Origin: JANQIV01 sp050117315
Lineage (GTDB): Bacteria; Bacteroidota; Ignavibacteria; Ignavibacteriales; Melioribacteraceae
Assembly: GCA_050117315.1 (NCBI GenBank)
Contig: JASFMY010000159.1
Location: 1 to 13,014, forward strand
Length of the DNA: 13,014 bases
Direction of reading: 5' to 3'
Shown: one piece after another, positions 1 to 6,829 of the stretch
How the letters are laid out: each line of letters opens with the position of its first letter
Position numbering within the stretch: the stretch's first letter is position 1
The notes under the pieces: model-generated
What the model was told of the DNA's origin: nothing
The model's database searches: none
Seen by the model: the letters and a program-made list of their open reading frames with translations, nothing else
Translations under genes and position numbers: made by a program

Positions 1-28
1 ATTTTTATTGGTCACAGAAGGAGTTAAA

Positions 29-49
29 ACTATGCACTTAAGTGCAAGT
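29..49 (+). repeat. IS200 left-end hairpin
   Basis: The core TGCACTTAAGTGCA (33-46) is a perfect palindrome. It extends outward to ACT/AGT pairing if A32 is bulged, giving the imperfect, bulged stem typical of IS200/IS605 left ends bound by TnpA dimers. It lies 33 bp before the transposase start, where such hairpins may also limit transposase expression. Confidence 0.7.
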
Positions 50-82
50 CGCTTAAGCTTCTAGAAATGATTAACTTTAGGG

Positions 83-517
83 ATGAAATATCAGCGAAGC
101 AGTGTAGATAGAGTATCAAGATTAACAGCCCATATAGTATGGTCAACCAAGTATAGATATTCGGTACTTGAAGGAGATATAAAAATACGTTGTCGTACAA
201 TAATAAAGCAAATATGCGAATCAGAAGATGTAGTAATACTCAAAGGAGTCATATCGAAGGACCATGTTCATATTCACATAAATTATCTACCGTCGTTATC
301 GATAATTCACTTAGTAAAAAAACTCAAAGGAAGAAGTTCAAGAAAGTTAGAGCAAGAATTTCCAGAGTTGGGGAAAAGATATTGGGGACGTCACTTTTGG
401 GCAATAGGTTATGGATGTTGGAGTACTGGTAATATAACAGATGAAATGCTAAATGAATATTTGGAGCATCACAGAAAACCAGATGATGAAGATGAATCAA
501 ATTTTATAATAGAATAA
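83..517 (+). CDS. tnpA: IS200/IS605-family Y1 (HUH) transposase TnpA
   Basis: A 144-aa single-domain transposase that cuts and rejoins single-stranded DNA at IS ends recognised as hairpins. The HUH metal-binding motif is H61-V-H63 in the stretch KDHVHIHI. The nucleophilic tyrosine is Y126 in the helix following GNITDEM (NEYLEHH). The conserved RYWGRHFWAIGYGCWSTGNIT block (about residues 99-119) is characteristic of the IS200 group; RAYT (REP-associated) relatives have a different motif there. The length matches the usual 130-155 aa, so the protein appears complete. The ATG at 83 follows a modest purine-rich stretch. The stop TAA at 515 is followed immediately by TGA in another frame. Codon use is AT-rich, as in the host. 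Family assignment is secure; activity is inferred from the intact residues. Confidence 0.95.
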   Translation: MKYQRSSVDRVSRLTAHIVWSTKYRYSVLEGDIKIRCRTIIKQICESEDVVILKGVISKDHVHIHINYLPSLSIIHLVKKLKGRSSRKLEQEFPELGKRYWGRHFWAIGYGCWSTGNITDEMLNEYLEHHRKPDDEDESNFIIE

Positions 518-538
518 TGACTTTCAGTCTTAAATAAA

Positions 539-561
539 ACTATGGACTTGTAGTCCATAGT
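539..561 (+). repeat. IS200 right-end hairpin
   Basis: A perfect 10-bp stem with a 3-nt loop: ACTATGGACT (539-548), TGT, AGTCCATAGT (552-561). It starts 21 bp after the transposase stop and is followed by a T-rich tract (TGGTTTATTTT), so it may also terminate the tnpA transcript. Its first arm matches the first arm of the left-end hairpin except for one base in ACTATGNACTT. Confidence 0.75.
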
Positions 562-644
562 GGTTTATTTTACACATCCGTTAGATTGCGTGTTGGTAAC
601 TTCCTAAAGAGGGTATTGCATAAGTTATGTTTGATATTTTTAAG

Positions 645-845
645 AACTCCCGTCACTTCATCCCGATATGACAGTCCGGCATGTCGAATGACAACCCACC
701 TTGTCAAAACGACGGCCAGGCTTGTCATTTCAAGCGTTTTTTGCGAGAAATCTTTCAATTAGATTTCAAAGATTTCTCTCCCGATAAAAAACATCGGGAG
801 AGAAATGACAAAACGTTTAGATATCTAATTTTGCAGAAACTCTAT
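645..845. repeat. Dispersed intergenic repeat, copy A
   Basis: A gene-free stretch built from modules seen again at 3531-3660 and 6667-6815. Contents in order: CGATATGACAGTCCGGCAT (664-682, matched at 3581-3599 with one mismatch); a 7-bp hairpin (747-753 with 761-767); a 14-bp perfect hairpin with a 7-nt loop (772-785 with 793-806); and a 35-nt block (810-844) that recurs at 6667-6701 with one mismatch. The 35-nt block contains the 12-bp palindrome TTAGATATCTAA. No convincing protein is encoded on either strand. It resembles the non-coding hairpin repeats scattered through many bacterial genomes; its function is unknown. Confidence 0.7.
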
Positions 846-956
846 TATTTCATCAACATCAATTTTTTTGTTTATACAAAACTACCGGCTTGCAGAGTAA
901 TGAAGCATCTACAAAGCTTTACATAGTTCGTGTTTTGCAATTTTTCTATCATAATG

Positions 957-1114
957 GAAAAGTCCTAACGGACTTCAAAGAATATTTCCTCCAATACAGA
1001 TAACCAGCCGTTTTTCGAAAATCGTAAACCGACGTTAGCCGTTTAATTATGGTAGAAAAAAATCCCCCCAAAACGAAAAACACCATAGGTGTTTTACTAT
1101 TCAATACCGGTATT
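957..1114. repeat. Cluster of short palindromes
   Basis: Four separate palindromes lie in about 160 bp without a gene: AAGTCC/GGACTT with a TAAC loop (960-975), TTTTCGAAAA (1012-1021), an 8-bp stem AAAACACC/GGTGTTTT with a 3-nt loop (1077-1095), and AATACCGGTATT (1103-1114). The terminator-like hairpin at 1150-1174 continues the run. Read on the minus strand, the 1077-1095 hairpin is followed by TTTTTCGTTTT, so it could act as a second terminator for the secreted-protein gene ending at 1199. The density suggests a REP-like palindrome array. Confidence 0.5.
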
Positions 1115-1149
1115 AATTCATATTTCCCGTGAAAACAATGTTTCAATAG

Positions 1150-1174
1150 AAAGGCGGAAAATTTTTCCGCCTTT
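1150..1174 (-). terminator. Hairpin terminator after the T9SS protein gene
   Basis: An 11-bp perfect stem AAAGGCGGAAA/TTTCCGCCTTT with a 3-nt loop lies 25 bp past the stop of the minus-strand gene at 1199. The stem ends in A/T runs on both sides, so it could work in either direction. The U-tract is short, so strength is uncertain. Confidence 0.55.
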
Positions 1175-1198
1175 ATTTAAAACGAGCATATGGCGAAC

Positions 1199-3028
1199 CT
1201 ATTTCAACAACATTAATTTCTTTACCGACACATAATCACCGGCTCTAAGTTTATAAACATATATTCCACTCGCCAAATTGCTCCCGTTAAACTCTACAGA
1301 ATAAACTCCGCTTGTTTGGATCTCATTTACTAATGTCATCACTTCTCTGCCCAAAACATCATATACTTTTAACGTTACATTCCCGGTTCCCGGTATTTGA
1401 TAATTAATGGTTGTTGTGGGATTAAAGGGATTAGGATAGTTTTGGTCTAGGCTGTATTCGGTTAAGCCGTTCAGCGTTACTTCTACTTCATCACTGTATT
1501 CATAATTACCGTCAAAGTCTATTTGCTTTAGCCTGTATTTAAATGTTGTGCCTCCGGTCGGGATGTCTGTATAAGAGTAACTCTTGGGCGAGTTGGAGTT
1601 TCCGTGCCCGTTTATAAAGCCTATCTTTTGCCACCCCCCTTCGGTTCCCCCCTCGGAGGGGGGAATGTCGGAGACAAGGGGGGTGTTGCGTTCTATTTCA
1701 AATCCATAATTGTTTACTTCCGTTGCTGTTTGCCAATTTAATATTACAGAACTTTCATGGACTGATGCAGTAAATGAAATAAGTTCCACCGGTAAGGGGT
1801 CGGCACCTACTTGATATTCATAAGCTCCCATATCGATAGTTCCTGTGGAACCGCTGTTTTTATCTAATTTTCTTGAATACCCAAGGCCGCGTATATCATA
1901 AACTTCTGAATTATAGGTATCATACCCTGTATCTATACATGGAGAAATACCTAATAGTCTAAAATCTCCTCCGGCTGCATCTACAAATTGAGGGCCATCT
2001 GTAATATTTGCATTGGTTGTAGTAAAAGTGCCTTCGCTGTAATAGACATTGTAGCAAGAATAATTCATAACAATAGTACTTTCACTAAACAATGCAATAT
2101 CATTATCTACTCCAATCCTGGTATTACCGTAGATAATTGAATTATTAAAAACAGCATCTCCACCCCAGTAAGCCCACACACCACCACCGCCGCCAGAGCC
2201 GCTATAATTGGGAGATGTTGTATTATATGCAATAGTAACATTGGTAAAAGTCGGACTACCCGATGTGGATATATAAACACCGCCGCCGTGAACACCGGAA
2301 TTATTCGCTATTACTGAATTAGTTATTGTTGGTGAACAATATTCAATTTCAATACCGCCGGCATCCCAAGAACATTTGTTGTTGAGTATAAAACAGTTTT
2401 CAATAATAACATCACTCGAAATTAAAACCATACCGCCGCCCAACGCCAAGGCAGCGGAATTTGCTATATTGTTTTGTACTGTACAATTCGTCATTGTAAA
2501 AATATTACCGTTAGAATATATACCCCCACCGTAAGCATGGGGATTGCTTCCGCTTGCATTACCGTCTTGTATGGTAAATCCGTCTAAAACGGTGGAGACC
2601 GTTAAACCTAAACTGCTTGGAAGATATAATACATGATAACAGTTATTGCTTGTATCATTATCGCTTCCAATATCTCCGCTTAGAATGGTTTCGTTTGCCT
2701 CACCGGAACGAAAGTTTGTTCGTTCGCTTACAGCGGCTTCAGTTCCGGCAAATCCACCGTAAAGTTCTACGCCGTTTATTAAACGGAAATGATAGTATCT
2801 TGAACTATTTGTTAAGTCATAGCTGGAGGTTGGAATGTATGTCCCGGCGGCTACCCAAATTTGATTTCCGCTAACAGCATTGTCTAATGCCGATTGCAGC
2901 GATGTGTAAGCACTACTCCAACTTGTACCATCATTGGAACCGCTTGCCGTGGTATTTACGTAAATAATGGTTTGAGAATAGGCAAATTGTGCGAATAATG
3001 GAATAACAATAAATAATATTTTTTTCAT
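1199..3028 (-). CDS. Secreted beta-helix protein with T9SS type A C-terminal sorting domain
   Basis: A 609-aa exported protein. Residues 1-18 are a Sec signal peptide (MKK, hydrophobic core, cleavage near AYS-Q). Residues 21-65 (IYVNTTASG...GNQIWVAAGTY) are the DUF1565-like opening of right-handed parallel beta-helix proteins. About 145-330 carry the repeating N-C/S-x-I-x-x-N pattern of helix rungs with GGG turns, and 345-406 end in SPCIDTG...DMGAYEY. From 412 (LPVELISFTA) a fibronectin-like linker follows, then the T9SS sorting domain (about 524-609, with YPNPFNP and YDVLGREV). It is therefore predicted to cross the outer membrane through T9SS and be anchored or released; a ligand or carbohydrate role is unproven. 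Residues 449-465 are a palindromic DNA insertion (1633-1684). AGGAAA lies just before ATG, within the end of the upstream receiver gene, 2 bp away, suggesting coupling. Confidence 0.93.
   Translation of the reverse strand: MKKILFIVIPLFAQFAYSQTIIYVNTTASGSNDGTSWSSAYTSLQSALDNAVSGNQIWVAAGTYIPTSSYDLTNSSRYYHFRLINGVELYGGFAGTEAAVSERTNFRSGEANETILSGDIGSDNDTSNNCYHVLYLPSSLGLTVSTVLDGFTIQDGNASGSNPHAYGGGIYSNGNIFTMTNCTVQNNIANSAALALGGGMVLISSDVIIENCFILNNKCSWDAGGIEIEYCSPTITNSVIANNSGVHGGGVYISTSGSPTFTNVTIAYNTTSPNYSGSGGGGGVWAYWGGDAVFNNSIIYGNTRIGVDNDIALFSESTIVMNYSCYNVYYSEGTFTTTNANITDGPQFVDAAGGDFRLLGISPCIDTGYDTYNSEVYDIRGLGYSRKLDKNSGSTGTIDMGAYEYQVGADPLPVELISFTASVHESSVILNWQTATEVNNYGFEIERNTPLVSDIPPSEGGTEGGWQKIGFINGHGNSNSPKSYSYTDIPTGGTTFKYRLKQIDFDGNYEYSDEVEVTLNGLTEYSLDQNYPNPFNPTTTINYQIPGTGNVTLKVYDVLGREVMTLVNEIQTSGVYSVEFNGSNLASGIYVYKLRAGDYVSVKKLMLLK
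1633..1684. repeat. Nested palindromic element inserted in frame in a coding sequence
   Basis: A 52-bp GC-rich block in an AT-rich gene. Its ends ACCCCCCTT (1633-1641) and AAGGGGGGT (1676-1684) are perfect 9-bp inverted repeats. Inside is a second stem, TTCCCCCCT/AGGGGGGAA (1645-1653 with 1657-1665), with a CGG loop. In the minus-strand protein it encodes TPLVSDIPPSEGGTEGG, residues 449-465, which interrupts the usual linker FEIERN...WQKIGF. The reading frame continues on both sides. Confidence 0.75.
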
Positions 3029-3030
3029 AA

Positions 3031-3375
3031 CTATTTCCTATGAATTATTTCCGTTAAATAGAATATGTTTTCTTTAGGGATAAAAGCCGAAGCGCCCAAT
3101 TTTATCGCCGCTTCACGAAACAATTTATCGGAAAAATCCGAGACTATGGCGAAGCGCGCTTCCGGGAATTCTTCTTTTAGCCTTTTTGCCGCGGTTAAGC
3201 CGTCTACTTTTTTCATCATAATATCAAGCAGAACCCAGTCGGGTTTAAACTCCCTGTAAACGGAATTCACATTCAGCCCGTCGTCAAGTTCAACACAATT
3301 ATCATCTTTGGTTTCTATAGATTCGCGGATATACGACCGGAAATCCTCGTTGTCATCAACTATTAGAAATTTCAT
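3031..3375 (-). CDS. Single-domain response regulator (CheY-like receiver)
   Basis: A 114-aa stand-alone receiver domain with no output domain. Acidic pocket D7-D8 (IVDDN), phosphoacceptor D51 (VLLDIMM), switch residue S79 (AIVSDF) and the conserved lysine K101 (IPKEN) are all present, so it should accept phosphate from a histidine kinase. The usual aromatic switch residue after the lysine loop is not obvious. It lies 2 bp upstream of the secreted beta-helix gene on the same strand and about 350 bp downstream of a NarL-type regulator with its kinase, so that kinase is a plausible partner. The ATG at 3375 has no clear Shine-Dalgarno sequence. Output could be by protein-protein contact; the target is unknown. 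Confidence 0.9.
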   Translation of the reverse strand: MKFLIVDDNEDFRSYIRESIETKDDNCVELDDGLNVNSVYREFKPDWVLLDIMMKKVDGLTAAKRLKEEFPEARFAIVSDFSDKLFREAAIKLGASAFIPKENIFYLTEIIHRK

Positions 3376-3436
3376 ATACTATTCTGAATCGGAATTAAAG
3401 TTGGTTGAAATATACTAATGGAAAGGTTTAAGCGGT

Positions 3437-3452
3437 TGAGTGAAAACACTCA
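3437..3452. promoter_or_regulatory. Candidate operator: perfect inverted repeat upstream of receiver gene
   Basis: TGAGTG-AAAA-CACTCA is a perfect 6-bp inverted repeat with a 4-bp spacer, centred about 70 bp upstream of the start at 3375. It sits between a NarL/LuxR regulator gene and the receiver/beta-helix pair, so it is a possible dimer binding site. A short hairpin is the alternative. No promoter could be read with confidence. Confidence 0.35.
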
Positions 3453-3530
3453 TTTTATATAGGGGTTTACGCACAGGTAGATAATGAAGCTTCTAGTAAG
3501 CTTGTTAAATTGAATTTTTCTTATTTTCCG

Positions 3531-3660
3531 AAAAGAAAGATTTCTCACCCCGGCAATCCGCGCGCGGAACGCCGGGAATTCGAAATGACAGTCCGGCATT
3601 TCCAATAACAACTAGTTTTGTCGGCATTTCGACATTTTTTATTTTGCAGTAACTCTCTCA
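3531..3660. repeat. Dispersed intergenic repeat, copy B
   Basis: Collinear with copy A. It has AAAGATTTCTC (3536-3546), a GC-rich hairpin CCCGGC/GCCGGG (3549-3554 with 3571-3576), then CGAAATGACAGTCCGGCAT (3581-3599) and ATTTTGCAGTAACTCT (3641-3656), which matches the end of copy A with one change. It fills most of the gene-free stretch 3376-3729. The hairpin could also stop transcription from the regulator gene ending at 3730, since no better terminator is visible there. Confidence 0.65.
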
Positions 3661-3729
3661 TAAATGTTACGCAACACTAAGTATTCCATTATTAATTTTA
3701 TATAAATAACCGCAGTCCAATTTTGCGCT

Positions 3730-4386
3730 TTAATACTTGAAATACTCCTTATTCTCAAGAGCAAATTTTATCAAATCCCTTGCCCCGCGGAGCTGCAGTT
3801 TATCTGCCATATTACTTTTATGGTTTTCAACAGTTCTTCTCGATATACAAAGCATATCCGCGATTTCATCATTTGTTTTTAAATCGGCAATAAGCGAAAG
3901 AATATTCCTCTCTGCCGGTGTAAGATGTTTAATTAAACTCGCATTACTATCACCTGCAAAATTATTCTGAGCTTTTTCAACAAGCAGCGGTGTAAGGTTT
4001 TCACTTATAAAATAATCGCCTGCAGCAACATTATTAACAGCTTTTACAATATCCGCAATTGCATCCTCTTTTAAAACATATCCTTTTGCTCCTGCATCAA
4101 GAGCGGTAAAGAATATTCTTTTATCGCGGTACATAGTTAATAAAACAACCTGCGTACTGCTGTTTATTGAATTTAGCTCGGACGTTATTTCAAGTCCGGT
4201 CATGCCCGGCATCTGAAAATCCAGTATTGCCACATCCGGGTTTAATTTTTGAATTAGAGAAAACGCTTCTTTGCCGTCTCCTGTTTCGCCCACAATCTCG
4301 AAGTTATCAATATCTTCAAGCTCGGTACGAACCCCTGAACGAAAGAACGGATGGTCATCCGCTATAACAATTGTTATCTTTTTCAT
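3730..4386 (-). CDS. NarL/FixJ-family response regulator with LuxR-type HTH
   Basis: A 218-aa DNA-binding response regulator. The receiver domain (about 1-120) has D10-D11, phosphoacceptor D56 (AILDFQMPGMTG), T84 (VLLTMY) and K106 (VLKED). The LuxR-type helix-turn-helix is at about 154-212, from LTPAERNILSLIA through the recognition helix region ISRRTVENHKSNM. The length is typical of NarL relatives, and all key residues are present. Its ATG overlaps the stop of the upstream histidine kinase by 4 bases (ATGA), so the pair is translationally coupled and the kinase is its likely phosphodonor. Target genes are unknown; the inverted repeat at 3437-3452 is a candidate site. Confidence in family is high. 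Confidence 0.95.
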   Translation of the reverse strand: MKKITIVIADDHPFFRSGVRTELEDIDNFEIVGETGDGKEAFSLIQKLNPDVAILDFQMPGMTGLEITSELNSINSSTQVVLLTMYRDKRIFFTALDAGAKGYVLKEDAIADIVKAVNNVAAGDYFISENLTPLLVEKAQNNFAGDSNASLIKHLTPAERNILSLIADLKTNDEIADMLCISRRTVENHKSNMADKLQLRGARDLIKFALENKEYFKY

Positions 4387-6245
4387 TGTTTATTTTGCTT
4401 TGGTTGATACTGCATAGTTACTTTTGTGCCCCATGTTTCGGAAAATTCAATATTAAGTTTTGCGCCAAGCATGTCGGCGCGTTCGTACATACCGGTTAAT
4501 CCGAATCCTTTCTTATTAATATCATGGTTTCCCCCGATGCCGTTATCTCTTATTTCCATAAAAAACGTGTTCCCGTTTCTTTTAATATTAACAAAGGCTT
4601 CGGTTGCTTTGGAATGTTTAACAATATTATTGAGGCTTTCCTGAATAATCCTGTATACATTAATTTTATTTTCCAGAGGGACAAGGCCGTCAATGTTATC
4701 AATTGTGAGACGAAATTTTATTTCCGATGATTTCCCAATCTTTTCAACCAGCGTTTCAACAGCGGCGGTTACTCCGAGTTGATCGAGATGTTGCGGACGC
4801 AGGTTCCATAATATATCTCTTATTTCCTGGATCGCTTCATTTGTGATGTTTCTTATCCTTTTAAGCGGTTCGAAAGAATCCGGATCTTTTTCTTTCCTTA
4901 TTCTTGTATAAAGCTGATTATTTATCAACAATAATTTTTGTCCCAGGCTGTCGTGAAGTTCAAGAGCTATTCTATTCCTTTCATTTTCCTGTGATTCGAG
5001 TAATTGTACAGCGTACTTCTGCCGCGATTCGTTTTCACGTTTTACGGCTTCCAGTTCCCTTTGACGCACAACTTCCTGCATTTTTTTTGTATTTAAATAA
5101 TTGCGTACAACTATCCATATCAAAGAAGTTACAAAACAAAGTGCACCGAAATGTAAAACCTTAATGCTGGCTCCGAAATCAGTATACAATCCTTCTTTTA
5201 GATAAAGGAAAATTTCTATACCCGCGAATAAGAAAAATCCGGACATACCCACAGAAAGCAGCTTACTTTCATAATTACCGGATTTGGCGCTTAAAATCAT
5301 AGAACCTAAACACGTAATCATACTTATGCTTAACAGTATAGTAAAAGGAAGAAATAAATCGGTGAAAGTAGTGTCTGTGATATTTATTATCGTTGTTACC
5401 AAGAGTAATACAATAAAATGAGTCCGCCATATTACTTTTAAAACCGCTTCATATTTTTTATCTATTATCTGGGCAACTGCATAAAAACCGCTCGTTGTAT
5501 TGCTAAGTAAAGCAATATAATCTATATGATAATATAAAGACGGCGCTTCAAAAAGCAGTTGCAAGAATAACGAGTTGCTTAAAAGGTAGAATGCCAGAGA
5601 AGTTATAAACGCAAATATTCCTATCAATAATTTAGATTTGAATATGCTGAAATAAACTATGAGAATGCTAAAACCTATAAACAAAAAAAATGCAGCAAAG
5701 AATAAAGCCGATATATTGTTATTAAATACATTCCTGATTATTTTTCCCGAAGAGCTCAACAAAATATTATTAAGAATATTAATCGTTGTATTATCCGTAC
5801 TAACCTTGAGAGTTAAACTATCACCCTTATTAAAGGAAGGTAGTTCAACAAGATTTTGATTTAATCCGATAATACTGCGGGTACGCAAGGAAGATGAGTC
5901 GCCCAATTCATAAATAAGTTCATCATTAAGATAAACCTGAAGGAAATGATCTATCTGGCCTATGTATAATGCCGGGCTCCGTCCATGCCATTCGGGAAGC
6001 TTGGTCCTCAACAAAATAATATTATAATCTTCAATCTGTGAAATGTCACTCAAGGAATTTAATTGTATCCACTTGGTTGAATCCGAGGTCTGTGTGCCTG
6101 TAAAATATTGCCAGCCGGTTAACCATATTAAGGGAGCATCTTCAATTCGGTTGTTTGGGTTATTGAGATAATGCGCATTACACGGATGTAGGGGGAAGAG
6201 CGTAAAAGTAATCCAGAAGGCGATAATATTTTTCAATGAGTACAA
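4383..6245 (-). CDS. 7TM-type sensor histidine kinase (HisKA_3/NarX-like core)
   Basis: A 620-aa membrane sensor. Residues 1-24 look like a signal peptide (cleavage near CNA-H). About 25-175 form an extracytoplasmic beta-rich domain (YIGQIDHFLQVYLNDELIYELGD) resembling the sensory part of 7TMR-DISM kinases. About seven hydrophobic segments follow between 177 and 380. A coiled linker (385-420) leads to the HisKA_3 dimerisation helix with phosphoaccepting H431 (ALELHDSLGQ), then the ATPase domain with the N box (QESLNNIVKH, N540), DNGIGG (567-572) and GFGLTGM (580-586). The stop overlaps the NarL-type regulator start. No ATG exists in frame before residue 310, so translation must begin at TTG: either 6245 or the TTG three codons later (6236), which gives MKNIIAFW. 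No Shine-Dalgarno sequence is evident. The ligand is unknown. Confidence 0.92.
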   Translation of the reverse strand: MYSLKNIIAFWITFTLFPLHPCNAHYLNNPNNRIEDAPLIWLTGWQYFTGTQTSDSTKWIQLNSLSDISQIEDYNIILLRTKLPEWHGRSPALYIGQIDHFLQVYLNDELIYELGDSSSLRTRSIIGLNQNLVELPSFNKGDSLTLKVSTDNTTINILNNILLSSSGKIIRNVFNNNISALFFAAFFLFIGFSILIVYFSIFKSKLLIGIFAFITSLAFYLLSNSLFLQLLFEAPSLYYHIDYIALLSNTTSGFYAVAQIIDKKYEAVLKVIWRTHFIVLLLVTTIINITDTTFTDLFLPFTILLSISMITCLGSMILSAKSGNYESKLLSVGMSGFFLFAGIEIFLYLKEGLYTDFGASIKVLHFGALCFVTSLIWIVVRNYLNTKKMQEVVRQRELEAVKRENESRQKYAVQLLESQENERNRIALELHDSLGQKLLLINNQLYTRIRKEKDPDSFEPLKRIRNITNEAIQEIRDILWNLRPQHLDQLGVTAAVETLVEKIGKSSEIKFRLTIDNIDGLVPLENKINVYRIIQESLNNIVKHSKATEAFVNIKRNGNTFFMEIRDNGIGGNHDINKKGFGLTGMYERADMLGAKLNIEFSETWGTKVTMQYQPKQNKQ

Positions 6246-6666
6246 GACGTTTACAGTAGATATAAGATTTTAGGTAATTGAATTAAATTTTACTACAAAA
6301 TATTAAATTTTCGCGTAAATATAAGTATTCTTTACGACTTTAGAATAGTACCACATATGTTTCTTAAATTCCCGGGAAGGGTATCGCAAGTGATTGGATA
6401 TCTGCCACGAAAGAGGGTGGCTTATGCCAAAGGAGGTCATATACCAAAGGTATTGCCGGGTAATTTACACTTGAATCAAAACGTCCAAAAGTCATCCGGG
6501 AGGGAATACTTGTAAAGCCGGCATAACACAAAAATTATATATACTTGTTGCAAATTGGTTTTGGGATTTAGTTTTTATTTGGAACTCACCTAAACACTCC
6601 CCGCCTCCCAAAGTATCGTACGGCGGGCAGGTCTTAAAAAGAGAGAGGACTTTATGGCGAAATCCC
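6246..6666. other. Gene-free stretch with palindromes upstream of the kinase
   Basis: The first ~100 bp are very AT-rich and must hold the kinase promoter, but no consensus could be assigned. At 6369-6453 the base composition rises and three small palindromes appear: TTCCCGGGAA (6369-6378), GCCAC/GTGGC (6404-6408 with 6417-6421) and ATACC/GGTAT (6441-6445 with 6449-6453). A longer-range hairpin CCCGCC/GGCGGG lies at 6600-6627. No reading frame here is convincing on either strand. Confidence 0.4.
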
Positions 6667-6829
6667 AAAACGTTTAGATATCTAATTTCGCAGAAACTCT
6701 AGTGTTTTGTCATTCCCGAGCTTGCGAAAGAATCTCAGTTTTAAAGGATTACGAATCCCGGCAATCCGCTGCGCCGGCCGGGGATTCGACAAGATGAATC
6801 AATGTCGGAAATGACATCACAAATGTGAT
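6667..6829. repeat. Dispersed intergenic repeat, copy C
   Basis: It opens with the 35-nt block (6667-6701) that matches 810-844 at 34 of 35 positions, including the palindrome TTAGATATCTAA. Then come GTCATTCCCGAG (6709-6720), a GC-rich hairpin GAATCCC/GGGATTC (6753-6759 with 6781-6787), GAAATGACAT (6808-6817) and the small palindrome ATCACA/TGTGAT (6816-6829). The module order differs from copies A and B, because the 35-nt block lies before the hairpin here. It abuts the truncated end of a T9SS-domain remnant. Confidence 0.65.

Larger units (their letters stand above)
29..561 (+). mobile_element. IS200-type insertion sequence, single transposase gene
   Basis: A compact element with one Y1 transposase gene (83-517) framed by two subterminal hairpins at 29-49 and 539-561. 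Both hairpins begin with the same string, TAAAACTATG followed by one variable base and ACTT, so they are a matched pair of transposase recognition structures. No accessory tnpB is present, which places it in the IS200 group and not in IS605. The outer cleavage points lie a few bases beyond the hairpins and cannot be fixed from the sequence, so the span given is the minimum. The gene is open and its catalytic residues are present, so the copy may be active. No terminal inverted repeats or target duplication are expected for this single-strand mechanism. Confidence 0.85.

Noticed and set aside
681..926. An 81-codon plus-strand open frame in repeat copy A
   Set aside because: It spans the repeat hairpins, and its composition follows the repeat and not a protein.
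960..975. Hairpin AAGTCC/GGACTT as a decayed IS200 right end
   Set aside because: The IS right-end stem has GGACT in the first arm and AGTCC in the second; here the order is reversed and the flanking TAAAACTATG is absent.
949..1146. A 65-codon minus-strand open frame through the palindrome cluster
   Set aside because: It runs through several perfect palindromes, has no ribosome-binding site and looks like no protein family, so it is probably chance.
957..1174. CRISPR array
   Set aside because: The palindromes all differ in sequence; there is no constant repeat or regular spacer and no cas gene.
6369..6460. Known riboswitch
   Set aside because: The stems do not match the TPP, cobalamin or c-di-GMP consensus I know, and the distance to the kinase start is over 100 bp on the opposite side of an AT-rich promoter region.
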